8,986 nucleotides of DNA, taken from positions 1-8,986 of the forward strand of contig CALFVE010000082.1 of NCBI GenBank assembly GCA_937928475.1. Reading direction: 5' to 3'. Positions 1-7,426 of the stretch are shown one piece after another. A program made the translations under genes and the position numbers. Position 1 is the stretch's first letter. Every line of letters starts with the position of its first letter. Source of the stretch: an uncultured bacterium. Its GTDB lineage: Bacteria > Armatimonadota > Zipacnadia > Zipacnadales > Zipacnadaceae. The notes under the pieces are model-generated. The model had not been told where the DNA came from. It made no database searches and worked only from the letters and a program-made list of their open reading frames with translations.

Positions 1-2886
1 ACCGGCTCGGGGGAGGCTGAGGCCACCATCCGCGGCACCCTGGCGACCCCGACGGGCACGGGACAGGTCAGGCTGGCACAAGTTAGCTATGATCGTTTCT
101 TTATCAACTCGGTGCGCGCGCCGTTTGCTTTCGAGGCCTCGCCCGAGGGCAAGGGCTATCTGGTTGTGAAAGCAGGGACGATCTCTGCCCAGGGCGCTAG
201 GCTTGACTTCGACGCTGAACTGCGAGGGGTGGGCGCTGGGTGGACCCTGGTTGCTCAGGGCCATGGGCAGGACCTGCAACTGGAGCGAGCCGCAGTCTTG
301 CTGCCCTGGCCTTTGCCCCTGGCCGGCCGCGTGATCGTCCCCGAGGTAACCGTCACAGCCTCCGAGCAAGGAGTCTCCGGCGAGGGGCGGGTGATTGCCG
401 ACCGGGTGAAGGTAGGCGACTCTCAGATCACCGGCCTCGACACTCGCTTCTTCATCAATCAGGGGCAGTTGCGCCTGGAACGCACTACCCTGCAAATGGC
501 CGGCGGCAATCTGCAGGCCGAACTCGCCTACGATCTGCATCAGAGGTCCTTGGAGGGAGATTTGGAATTCGCACGTGTGGATGTCTCGGCGGGCCTGAGG
601 CTGATTGCGCCGCTGGCCGCGGCCACGGCGGGCAGCGAGCAGGAGTACGCCAGAGTTCTTCAGCAATGGCGGCAGTGGGGCGTGCGTAGTGAGGGCGAGG
701 TAGAGGGCAAGGTCAGGCTGCGCGGTCCCCTGCGCGGTCTGATTGCTGAGACCTCCCTGGCCGTGCGGCGGGCAGCGTACGAGGGCAAGCCCTTGCCTGA
801 CGTCCGGGGCAGCCTGGCGTTTGACGCTGCCGCCCGGTCGGTGCGCGACCTCAGCGCTGAGCTGCAACTGGGCCAAGCTCTAGTCACGGTCAGTGGCGAG
901 GCCAAACTGGACGGCCCCCTCTCGCTGTTTGCCGATGCCAGCAATGTGAACCTGGCGGCGGTGCGCGAGTGGCTCCCCGGAGATCTGGGGCTAGGCGGCG
1001 TGGCCGGCGTCACCGTGGAGGCGAAGGGCATGACCGCGTCTCCTGTGATTACCGCCAGCGTGGACGTGCTCTCCGCCTCGGTGCGTGGCGTTGGCTTTGA
1101 CTTCGTCTCGGTCCCCGTCGTCCGCATCGCGCAGGGCGGCATTGATCTCGACCGCATCGTGCTGAGGCGGCAGGAGCGGCGCATCCTGGGCTCCGGGCAT
1201 CTGCCCTTTGCTTGGCGTCCCCTCGGCGTTCCTCGGGACCAACCCCTCAACTTCACCGCGCGTCTGGAGAACACCGACTTGGCCTTCTTCCCGCCGGTGT
1301 TCGATGAACTTACACGCTTTGCCCGCAGCGGGGCGGCCGCCTCCCAACCGACGGCGTGGACCGACCTGACTGCGAGCGGAAAGGTCAACGCCGAGATTGG
1401 GGTGGTGGGGACCTTGGCTCAGCCGTCGCTGCAAGGCTTTCTCCGCCTGGAAGAGGGCGCGGCCGCGACCCCTCGCTGGAAGCACCCGCTCACCGACCTG
1501 AGCGCTGACCTCAATGTGCATGGCGCCAACGGCGTCAATACGGTGCAAGTGACTGAACTGGCCGGACGGTGGGACCAGACCCGCTTCCGGCTGGGAGGCA
1601 GCGCCGCTCTCGCTGATCTGAGGCCGGCACATCTGCGGGAGAATGTCTTTGACCTGGCCCTGACTGTGGAGGCGGACAGCCAACCCCTGTGGGCACGACA
1701 GACGCTGGACGCCCTGCAGGGCACCATCGCACTCACCACCTCCGGGGGTGGGCGCCCCACGGTGCGGATCGAGGACCTGGGAGGCAGACTGGGGGCCGGA
1801 ACGGTGCGGCTAGAGGGGACTATCGGACTAAGCCAGTTTCAGTTAGCAGCATTGGCCCGCAATGACTTTGACCTGCGGCTTGCCTTCGAGGAGGCGAGTG
1901 TCGAGTATCCGGGGTTGGTCAAGGGGGTCCTGACCGGGACGTTGACGCTGACCAACCCGCAAGCGGGAGCGTCGGCCGTCGCCGCCGGTCTGCTCACCTT
2001 CGACCGCGGCTGGCTGGGGGTGACGCAATGGGGAGGCAAGGCCGTTCCGGCGGAACTGCGAGGCGCTGGGCCGGAGTTCCCCGACTTCCGGCTGGACGCG
2101 GCCTTGGGCCTCGGCGCCAGCGTTGCGCTCAAGACGCCCGCTGTGGTCATGCCCCTGGCGCCCACCTCCGAGGCCCTGGTGGCCCAGGGCAGCCTGCAGG
2201 ACCCTTACATATGGGGGCGTGTTGATGCCCGCCCCAGCCGGGGCACCTTGCCCGGCACCTCCTTCAGCCTGAGGTCTTTCACCCTCCAACACGAGATCAC
2301 TTCCCAGCCAGGTGAGAGGGTCCCGCCCAAGCGCCTGGCCCTGACTGGGCACTACTCCGGCTTCGCCGAGCAGACTCTCCCCAATGTCACCGTAGAAGGC
2401 AAGAGCCTGGGCCCGGTGCACCTGGCCATGACGATCGAGGGCGACCTGCCCCGCGAACCCATGGTGCGCATCACGGCCGAGCCCCCACTCACGCAGGAGC
2501 AGATCCTGGCTCTGGTAGGTTTGGAGGGCTTCGTGCCGAGCGGAACCACCGACCTAAGCGAGTTGTTATCACAGAGATTCGTGTCGGTACTGGCGACCGG
2601 CTTCCGCGAGGCGCTCTTTGAGCCGATCGAGACGCAACTGAAGCGCCATCTCGGGTTGGAGGAGTTTAGTGTCAGCTTCTCTTTTGATCAGCCCCTAGAG
2701 GTGCGGCTGGGCAAGTACCTGTTGAAGAATTTCCTGGTAACGTATCGGTACAGTCTTATCGGCGGGCGAGAGGAGCAGTGGAACCTGGGGGTCAGTTACG
2801 ATCTGCCCCAGCGCTACCGGGTGACTTACGGCACGAGCGACAGCGGGGAGAAGCAGTTCCGGGTCACCCGCCAGTGGGCCTTCTGA
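1..2886 (+). CDS. tamB: TamB-like translocation and assembly module protein (DUF490), 5'-truncated by window edge
   Basis: The reading frame is open from base 1 to the TGA at 2884-2886, so these are the last 961 residues and the true start lies upstream. The protein is almost all beta-strand-like and carries AsmA/TamB-type repeats of the form G-T-L-x-x-P-x-x-x-G-x-x-x-L, for example near residues 12-25, 470-482 and 646-665. The last ~150 residues look like the DUF490 C-terminus: a P-L-T-x-E-Q-I-L-A-L-V motif near 830, an amphipathic stretch (V-L-A-T-G-F-R-E-A-L), then strands ending in a terminal W-A-F. Known family role: an inner-membrane-anchored periplasmic bridge working with BamA/TamA-type Omp85 proteins in outer-membrane assembly and implicated in phospholipid transport. 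A bamA gene two genes downstream fits this. The N-terminal anchor cannot be seen. The DUF490 family call is firm; TamB versus another AsmA-like bridge (such as YhdP) rests on the C-terminus and context. Confidence 0.93.
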   Translation, partial: TGSGEAEATIRGTLATPTGTGQVRLAQVSYDRFFINSVRAPFAFEASPEGKGYLVVKAGTISAQGARLDFDAELRGVGAGWTLVAQGHGQDLQLERAAVLLPWPLPLAGRVIVPEVTVTASEQGVSGEGRVIADRVKVGDSQITGLDTRFFINQGQLRLERTTLQMAGGNLQAELAYDLHQRSLEGDLEFARVDVSAGLRLIAPLAAATAGSEQEYARVLQQWRQWGVRSEGEVEGKVRLRGPLRGLIAETSLAVRRAAYEGKPLPDVRGSLAFDAAARSVRDLSAELQLGQALVTVSGEAKLDGPLSLFADASNVNLAAVREWLPGDLGLGGVAGVTVEAKGMTASPVITASVDVLSASVRGVGFDFVSVPVVRIAQGGIDLDRIVLRRQERRILGSGHLPFAWRPLGVPRDQPLNFTARLENTDLAFFPPVFDELTRFARSGAAASQPTAWTDLTASGKVNAEIGVVGTLAQPSLQGFLRLEEGAAATPRWKHPLTDLSADLNVHGANGVNTVQVTELAGRWDQTRFRLGGSAALADLRPAHLRENVFDLALTVEADSQPLWARQTLDALQGTIALTTSGGGRPTVRIEDLGGRLGAGTVRLEGTIGLSQFQLAALARNDFDLRLAFEEASVEYPGLVKGVLTGTLTLTNPQAGASAVAAGLLTFDRGWLGVTQWGGKAVPAELRGAGPEFPDFRLDAALGLGASVALKTPAVVMPLAPTSEALVAQGSLQDPYIWGRVDARPSRGTLPGTSFSLRSFTLQHEITSQPGERVPPKRLALTGHYSGFAEQTLPNVTVEGKSLGPVHLAMTIEGDLPREPMVRITAEPPLTQEQILALVGLEGFVPSGTTDLSELLSQRFVSVLATGFREALFEPIETQLKRHLGLEEFSVSFSFDQPLEVRLGKYLLKNFLVTYRYSLIGGREEQWNLGVSYDLPQRYRVTYGTSDSGEKQFRVTRQWAF

Positions 2887-2902
2887 CCGCAGTTGCGGTC
2901 GG
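2883..2902 (+). terminator. Hairpin on the tamB stop codon, possible terminator
   Basis: An inverted repeat spans the tamB stop codon. GACCGC (2885-2890) pairs with GCGGTC (2895-2900) around the loop AGTT, and a T-G wobble plus a C-G pair extend the stem to about 8 bp. No T-run follows, so it is not a canonical intrinsic terminator. It could be a U-less or Rho-assisted end, or a 3' stabilising structure. Its place just upstream of a new promoter supports a transcription-unit boundary. Confidence 0.4.
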
Positions 2903-2930
2903 CCCCAAGTAGCGAATCGCCCCAGGCTTG

Positions 2931-2939
2931 TGTTATAAT
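2931..2939 (+). promoter_or_regulatory. Extended -10 promoter (TG-N-TATAAT) for the sigma factor-bamA-lpxD unit
   Basis: A perfect consensus TATAAT at 2934-2939 is preceded by TG at 2931-2932 with one intervening base, the classic extended -10 element of housekeeping sigma-70 promoters. No recognisable -35 hexamer lies 16-18 bp upstream, which extended -10 promoters can tolerate. In such GC-rich DNA this AT-rich match stands out. Transcription would start near 2946, giving a short leader of about 20 nt before the GTG at 2968. This is prediction only. Confidence 0.6.
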
Positions 2940-2967
2940 GCCGCGACGCCGGTGCGGAGGCGCCGCA

Positions 2968-3516
2968 GTGCGCGGCTTCGAGATGAGCGCCCACGATGTG
3001 TCCGACCATTTCGAGCGCCTGGTCGAGCAAAACTACGAACGCATCTTTCGGGTGATCTACCGCCTGGTCGGGGACTACCACGAGGCGGAGGACCTCACAC
3101 AGGATACGTTTGTCAATGCCTATCGGGCTCGGAACGGCTTTCGGGGAGACAGCCAGGTCTACACCTGGCTTTACCGCATCGCGGTTAACCTGACCAAGAA
3201 CCGGCTGGAGCATCTTACTCGCCGGGCCGCGGCGAGCCAGGGCGCGGAGGCCGAAGAGGGGCGGTGGGAAGACGAAGGCCGCGAGGCCCGGCCGGATCGG
3301 GAGGCGGAGAATACGGAACTGGGGCAGGTGGTGGCCCAGGCGGTGCTGCGACTGCGGCCAGACTACCGCGAAGTGGTGGTGCTGCGTGAGTACGAGTTGC
3401 TCAGTTACGAGGACATTGCCCGCATCCTGGGCTGCAGCGTGCCCACCGTGAAGACCCGCCTGTTTCGGGCCCGCAGCATCTTGCGGCGGAAGCTGGCCCC
3501 GTACTTGCACGAGTAA
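2968..3516 (+). CDS. ECF-family (RpoE-like) RNA polymerase sigma factor
   Basis: This 182-residue protein has the two-domain ECF layout. Sigma region 2 is at about residues 14-82: the D-Y-H-E-A-E-D-L-T-Q-D-T-F core-binding segment, then a W-L-Y-R-I-A-x-N -10-recognition helix. An acidic, low-complexity linker follows at about 88-118. Sigma region 4 is at about 122-178, with L-S-Y-E-D-I-A-x-I-L-G as the helix-turn-helix and V-K-T-R-L-F-R-A-R as the recognition helix. The start is taken as GTG 2968 because GGAGG (2956-2960) lies 7 bp upstream. TTG 2893 and ATG 2938 are in frame, but they lie upstream of or inside the -10 box, so a transcript from that promoter could not use them. ATG 2983 is another option. 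No anti-sigma gene follows; the next gene is bamA. By analogy with E. coli sigma-E it may control envelope genes, but the target promoters are unknown. Confidence 0.93.
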   Translation: MRGFEMSAHDVSDHFERLVEQNYERIFRVIYRLVGDYHEAEDLTQDTFVNAYRARNGFRGDSQVYTWLYRIAVNLTKNRLEHLTRRAAASQGAEAEEGRWEDEGREARPDREAENTELGQVVAQAVLRLRPDYREVVVLREYELLSYEDIARILGCSVPTVKTRLFRARSILRRKLAPYLHE

Positions 3517-3601
3517 GAGCCGGGACGGCGGAGGGGAAGAGCATGGCCCAGGGTGGTCCGCGGGGTGTAAGGTGGGGGAGAGGGAGCCGTCAATCGCCGT
3601 A

Positions 3602-3607
3602 GGGGAG
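3602..3607 (+). promoter_or_regulatory. Ribosome binding site deciding the bamA start
   Basis: GGGGAG lies 9 bp before ATG 3617. It favours this start over the in-frame GTG at 3572. Starting at 3617 also places a basic n-region (M-R-R-F-R-K-R) at the very N-terminus of the signal peptide, as expected; starting at 3572 would put 15 extra residues in front. Confidence 0.65.
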
Positions 3608-3616
3608 AGCCAGAGC

Positions 3617-5488
3617 ATGCGCCGATTTCGGAAGCGTCAACCTTGCGCCGTCCTGATTCCCCTGGGGGCTTTGTTAGCCTTAGTGGCTGGGTGCCCGCCG
3701 ACGTGGGCACAGGACCAACTCATTGCCGCAGTGGAGGTAGAGAAGAACGAGTATATTTCCCGCGACGCTATCTTGGACGCGGTCAAGGATATTCTCCGAG
3801 TCGGCGACCCCTACACCGACGAGAAGGCCGCGCAGGCCCGCGCGGCAGTCCTGCGCATGGGATACTTCGCTGAGGTCACCGTCGCCCACGAGGTAGTGCC
3901 GGAGGGCGTCAAGGTCATCATCACCGTGGTGGAAAAGCAACGGATCGAGAAAATCGTCTTCGTGGGCAACACGGTCCTCACGGACCGGGCCCTACTGGAG
4001 GCGATGCGCACCAATGTGGGCCACATTATTGACGACGAACTCATTCGGCGAGACGTGGGGCGCATCGAAGAGCTCTACGCGAAACAGGGCTACATTGCGC
4101 GGGTCGCCCAGGCCCGTGTGGACCGCTTCGGGGTGCTCACCATTGTTATTGACGAGGCCCGCATTGAAGGCTTCAAGCTCGAGGGTCTCAAGAAGACCAA
4201 GGAATGGGTGGTGCGGCGGCTGATCGAAACTAAGCCCGGCGCTCTCTTCCGCCAGGAGGAGGTAGCCAAAGACATCCAACGCATCTTCAACATGGGCATC
4301 TTCGAGACCGTGAAGTCGGACTTGCGTCCCGGCGAGATTGACCCCACTGCGGTGATCGTAGTCATCCAAGTGGAGGAGAAACGGACCGGGATGGCCTCGG
4401 TGGCGGCGGCCTACAGCGACCTGGACAAGTTCGTCTTCATGATCTCCGTGGCCGAGAACAACTTCCGGGGACGGGCCGAGCGGGCCAGCGTAGACCTGGA
4501 GGCCTTCGGACGCACCAGTTACGATGTGCGCTTCTACGAACCGTTCCTGGACAAGCATAACACCTCGATGGATGTGAGCGTCTTTGACACCGAGCGCCGG
4601 CGCCGCTTCATCGGCGGGGGGGTTCCGCTGGCCGAGGACCGCTTCCGGGAGCGTCGTATTGGCGGTGTGATGCGCTTGAGCCGTCCCATGGCTCCCACCC
4701 AGCGGTTTACCGTGGGCCTGCGTTCGGAGGAAGTAACCAGTTCCTTCTTCAACGCCTCGCGCAACCTCGGGCCAGTCACCGGTGTCGTGCTGCCTTTGAG
4801 CCTCAGGCCAGCCCAACGCGCGGGTTGGAATCTGCCTGGGGAGTCTTTTCCCCTGCCGGGACCGGGCGATTTCCCCGGCGACCTGATTGTCTCGGCACCC
4901 TTGCACCCCGGGGGCCGCGTCAACAGCACTTCCTTACAGTACACCTGGGATACGCGCGACGTCCAGGCTGACCCCCGGCGGGGGAGCTACCGAGACATCT
5001 CGGTGGAGATCGCTGGCCAGTTCCTAGGCGGCAAAAACGACTTCAACCTGTACTCGCTGGAAGAGCGCCGCTACCTGCCCGTGCGCGGCGGCAAGGATGT
5101 GATTGCCCTGCGGCTGATGGTGGGGCTGAGCAGCGGCAGCGTTCCGCTTTTTGATTCCTTCAGCGTAGGCGGGGCCACCAGCGTACGCGGCTTTGAGCAG
5201 GACCGCTTCCGGGGCGAGACCATGGTGCTGGGCAACCTCGAGTACCGCTACCGCATGAGCGAGAGCCTGCAACTGGTGGGTTTCGTGGACGTCGGCGATG
5301 CTTACGGAGGCCGGTTCCCGACCATCGTACCCGGCTTCAGCGTACCCGCTGAGGACCAATCCCTCAATCTGCACGTAGGTGCGGGAGTGGGCATCCGCGC
5401 CGTCACTCCTCTGGGTCCCATCCGCATTGACTGGGGCCGTAGCAGCGAGGGCTCCGAGGTTCACTTCGGATTCGGCCAGGTGTTCTAG
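3617..5488 (+). CDS. bamA: Outer membrane protein assembly factor BamA (Omp85), three POTRA domains
   Basis: BamA is the central component of the machine that folds and inserts beta-barrel proteins into the outer membrane. The 623-residue product has a signal peptide (residues 1-31), three POTRA domains at about 34-106, 108-182 and 184-256, and a C-terminal barrel from about 257. The third POTRA carries the usual F-N-M-G-I-F-E signature. The barrel has the diagnostic V-R-G-F motif at 523-526, a G-N-L-E-Y-R-Y strand, and a C-terminal strand ending in F (G-P-I-R-I-D-W-G near 600-607). E. coli BamA has five POTRAs and about 800 residues, so this is a short form. A Gly/Pro-rich insertion at about 380-435 probably forms a long surface loop. 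The signal peptide also contains V-A-G-C (C26), which resembles a lipobox; signal peptidase I cleavage after T-W-A (residue 31) is the conventional alternative. ompH follows after 51 bp. Confidence 0.96.
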   Translation: MRRFRKRQPCAVLIPLGALLALVAGCPPTWAQDQLIAAVEVEKNEYISRDAILDAVKDILRVGDPYTDEKAAQARAAVLRMGYFAEVTVAHEVVPEGVKVIITVVEKQRIEKIVFVGNTVLTDRALLEAMRTNVGHIIDDELIRRDVGRIEELYAKQGYIARVAQARVDRFGVLTIVIDEARIEGFKLEGLKKTKEWVVRRLIETKPGALFRQEEVAKDIQRIFNMGIFETVKSDLRPGEIDPTAVIVVIQVEEKRTGMASVAAAYSDLDKFVFMISVAENNFRGRAERASVDLEAFGRTSYDVRFYEPFLDKHNTSMDVSVFDTERRRRFIGGGVPLAEDRFRERRIGGVMRLSRPMAPTQRFTVGLRSEEVTSSFFNASRNLGPVTGVVLPLSLRPAQRAGWNLPGESFPLPGPGDFPGDLIVSAPLHPGGRVNSTSLQYTWDTRDVQADPRRGSYRDISVEIAGQFLGGKNDFNLYSLEERRYLPVRGGKDVIALRLMVGLSSGSVPLFDSFSVGGATSVRGFEQDRFRGETMVLGNLEYRYRMSESLQLVGFVDVGDAYGGRFPTIVPGFSVPAEDQSLNLHVGAGVGIRAVTPLGPIRIDWGRSSEGSEVHFGFGQVF

Positions 5489-5501
5489 GCCGGCCTCGGT
5501 T

Positions 5502-5523
5502 CCCCGCACTGGGGTGTACCCCA
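5502..5523 (+). repeat. Overlapping alternative hairpins next to the ompH ribosome binding site
   Basis: GGGG (5511-5514) can pair with CCCC at 5502-5505 upstream (loop GCACT) or with CCCC at 5519-5522 downstream (loop TGTA; the arms extend to TGGGG/CCCCA at 5510-5523). The two pairings exclude each other. The second ends two bases before the AAGGAG Shine-Dalgarno (5525-5530). The structure could tune expression of ompH relative to bamA; this is inference from base pairing only. Confidence 0.3.
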
Positions 5524-5539
5524 CAAGGAGACAGAAAAC

Positions 5540-6172
5540 ATGAGGCGAAGTGTCATTACCGTCGCTCTAGGGCTTATGGTCCTGGCCGTCCTGGCGGGCG
5601 CCGCCGGGGCCGCCGATCTTCCCGTCAAGGTCGCCACCGTGGACATGGGCAAGATCACCGACAATTACGAGGCCCTGCAGGCCAAGAGCAAGTCCCTTCA
5701 GGAGTGGTTTGACGGGAAGAAGCGGTATCTGGAGCAACTCTCCGACTATCTGCTGCTGTCTGGCGACAACTTCAACGAGGTCATAGCGCTACTTAACGCG
5801 CCCCAGCCTCTGCCCGAGGATAAGGACAAGCGGCTCAAGGAGTTGCAGGCTCTGGCCGCCGAAAAGGAAAAGACCTTCCGCAACCTGCAGGCCAAGGTCG
5901 ATCGTTCTCCCCAGGAGGATGAGACCTACAAGTCCATGTGCGACCAGTTCGACGGGGGACGCATGCGCCTGGCCGAGCAGGAGGCGAAACTCAGCGCCGA
6001 CTACCGGCAACAGATTACCGCGGCGCGAGATGAATTCATGAAGAATGTGGTGAACGTTGCCGAGTCTGTCGCTCGCGCTGAGGGCTTTGCTCTGGTGCTG
6101 GACGTCAGTGTTGTGCTCTACGGCGGCACCGACATCACGGACAAGGTCCTGGCGAAACTGAACGCCAAGTAG
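5540..6172 (+). CDS. ompH: OmpH/Skp family periplasmic chaperone
   Basis: This 210-residue protein starts at ATG 5540, behind AAGGAG (5525-5530). A Sec signal peptide covers about residues 1-24, with A-G-A as a likely signal peptidase I site. The mature part follows the OmpH/Skp plan: a short N-terminal strand (V-A-T-V-D-M-G-K-I, 31-39), a long charged helical coiled-coil segment (about 43-175), and the C-terminal return strand and helix (L-V-L-D-V-S-V-V-L-Y-G-G, then T-D-I-T-D-K-V-L at 197-204) typical of the family. Skp forms trimers that hold unfolded outer-membrane proteins in the periplasm and deliver them to the BAM complex. Its place directly after bamA and upstream of lpxD is the widely conserved order. 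It is slightly longer than E. coli Skp (161 aa). Family assignment is secure; client range is unknown. Confidence 0.94.
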   Translation: MRRSVITVALGLMVLAVLAGAAGAADLPVKVATVDMGKITDNYEALQAKSKSLQEWFDGKKRYLEQLSDYLLLSGDNFNEVIALLNAPQPLPEDKDKRLKELQALAAEKEKTFRNLQAKVDRSPQEDETYKSMCDQFDGGRMRLAEQEAKLSADYRQQITAARDEFMKNVVNVAESVARAEGFALVLDVSVVLYGGTDITDKVLAKLNAK

Positions 6173-6223
6173 GCCACGCCCCTTCGGAGCTGTCGGCAGC
6201 CGCTGGTAGGTGGGGGAAGCTCT

Positions 6224-7426
6224 GTGAAGGTAGCATCCGTACGGGCCTGCCGGGCCCGAGAAACTATGGCGCCCACGCAAACGCCAGCAGTGCTCCTGCT
6301 GGCGTTGTGTTCCCTGCTGGCCGGTTGTGGTCAGGGCAAAGTTGCAACGCACCCTCCCCTAGGCTTGTCTAAGCCAACAGAAGGGCACGTGTACCTGGCC
6401 GAATTGCTGTCCGCGCATCCCCTCTATCCGGCCGCGCAGCGGCTAAGTGAGGAGATTAGCCGGGAGGAGCGCGAACAGGGGCAGGCAGCACCGTTGGCTT
6501 CGCTGGAGCCTTGGACTGCCCGGCCGCTGGCTGGGCTGAGCCTAGGCGAGTTCCCTTACGAGGCCTTCCACCGTGATTGGGTGGCTTGGGAGGCGCAGTT
6601 GGTGGGCCCGCCGGAATCCGAACAGAGGGGTCTGCCTCCCGATCTGGAGGCCGAGAAACGCTGGCGGTATCGGCAGATCGAACTGGAGGAAGTGCAGGCC
6701 CTGGCTCAGGTACGGGCCGAGGAGAGCCGCCGGTTGGCGGCCATTCGCGAAGAACTGGTGCGGGAGCGGCTGGTCGAACTGACCAATGCCGGGCTGAGCG
6801 TGCAACTGCCCCCGGGCGAAGCGCGGCAAAAGGCGGAGGAGATACGCCGGCAGATCTGGACCGACATCGAGGAGGCAGTGAGCCGGGAGCGGCAGGCGTC
6901 GGAGGCGCGCCTGGCGCTCCAGGCGGAGCGCCTGGCCCGACAGTCGCAACGGTTGAAGACGCAGGTTGACGCCGAACTTGAGGAGGAGGCCCAGGCGCGG
7001 CGGGAGAGTCGCCTGCTGGGAGTGGAGGGACCGCGGGAGGAGATGCGGCGCGGCGTGGCCGGGCTTCTCGGGCACCTCGGGATAGACAGCGGCCGCCTCG
7101 AGCGATCCGGCGCCGAACCCAGCCCGACTGATCTGCAGGAGGCGGAACAGGCGCGCAACCGGGCCTTTGCGGCGTATCAGGAGGCCCGCCGGCGGCAACT
7201 GAGACGCCTGAAAGAGTCCCGGGCGCAACTGATCCGGGCGATGCTGGCGGACCTGCGCTTGGCAACTACGCGAGTAGCGTTCGAGCACAATCTCAGGCTG
7301 ACCCTGGTCCCGCCGGGCTCGCCCACGCAGGTTGATCTCACCTCGCAGGTGAGGAGGCACTTGAGAACCATCTGGTCCGGGAGAACTTCATTGCAGCCCC
7401 ACGCGGAGGAGACCGCGAGAAGATGA
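6224..7426 (+). CDS. Coiled-coil outer-membrane-type lipoprotein, possible enlarged OmpH/Skp paralogue
   Basis: This 400-residue protein is not one I can assign to a named family. The signal is a lipoprotein type: L-L-A-G-C, with the lipidated cysteine at residue 35. GTG 6224 is preferred because GGGGGA (6212-6217) lies 6 bp upstream and because residues 1-14 supply the basic n-region. The alternative ATG 6266 lacks both. The mature part is rich in Glu, Arg, Ala, Gln and Leu, with long helical coiled-coil segments at about 130-260 and 305-345. Both ends look OmpH-like. Near the N-terminus is V-Y-L-A-E-L-L-S-A-H-P-L-Y (56-68), the strand followed by H-P-x-Y seen in some OmpH proteins. Near the C-terminus V-D-L-T-S-Q-V-R-R-H-L (370-380) aligns without gaps to residues 197-207 of the neighbouring OmpH. 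It sits where related loci often carry a second ompH. Its stop overlaps the lpxD start by 4 bp, implying translational coupling. A chaperone role is inference. Confidence 0.85.
   Translation: MKVASVRACRARETMAPTQTPAVLLLALCSLLAGCGQGKVATHPPLGLSKPTEGHVYLAELLSAHPLYPAAQRLSEEISREEREQGQAAPLASLEPWTARPLAGLSLGEFPYEAFHRDWVAWEAQLVGPPESEQRGLPPDLEAEKRWRYRQIELEEVQALAQVRAEESRRLAAIREELVRERLVELTNAGLSVQLPPGEARQKAEEIRRQIWTDIEEAVSRERQASEARLALQAERLARQSQRLKTQVDAELEEEAQARRESRLLGVEGPREEMRRGVAGLLGHLGIDSGRLERSGAEPSPTDLQEAEQARNRAFAAYQEARRRQLRRLKESRAQLIRAMLADLRLATTRVAFEHNLRLTLVPPGSPTQVDLTSQVRRHLRTIWSGRTSLQPHAEETARR

Noticed and set aside
2893..2967. Longer N-terminus for the sigma factor starting at TTG 2893 or ATG 2938
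   Set aside because: The added residues do not resemble sigma region 2. TTG 2893 lies upstream of the -10 promoter and ATG 2938 lies within it. GTG 2968 has a well-spaced GGAGG.
3543..3602. Small open frame of 19 codons (ATG 3543, TAG 3600-3602) between the sigma factor and bamA, with a GGAGGGG upstream
   Set aside because: It has a plausible ribosome site, but the peptide is Gly/Arg-rich, shows no recognisable feature, and is easily explained by chance in GC-rich purine-rich DNA. Only conservation in relatives would rescue it as a leader peptide.
2695..3618. 307-codon minus-strand open frame over the sigma factor gene
   Set aside because: It lies opposite a clearly recognisable sigma factor and the ends of two other genes, and its translation has no coherent domain. 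Long antisense frames are common in GC-rich coding DNA.
3992..4906. 304-codon minus-strand open frame opposite bamA
   Set aside because: It is fully inside bamA and the translation is His/Gly-rich without family resemblance; it is a codon-bias shadow.
6456..7360. Two overlapping ~270-codon minus-strand open frames opposite the lipoprotein gene
   Set aside because: Pro/Ser/Arg-rich or Leu/Gln-rich translations without domains. The + strand frame has a lipoprotein signal, a ribosome site and stop-start coupling with lpxD, so it is the real gene.
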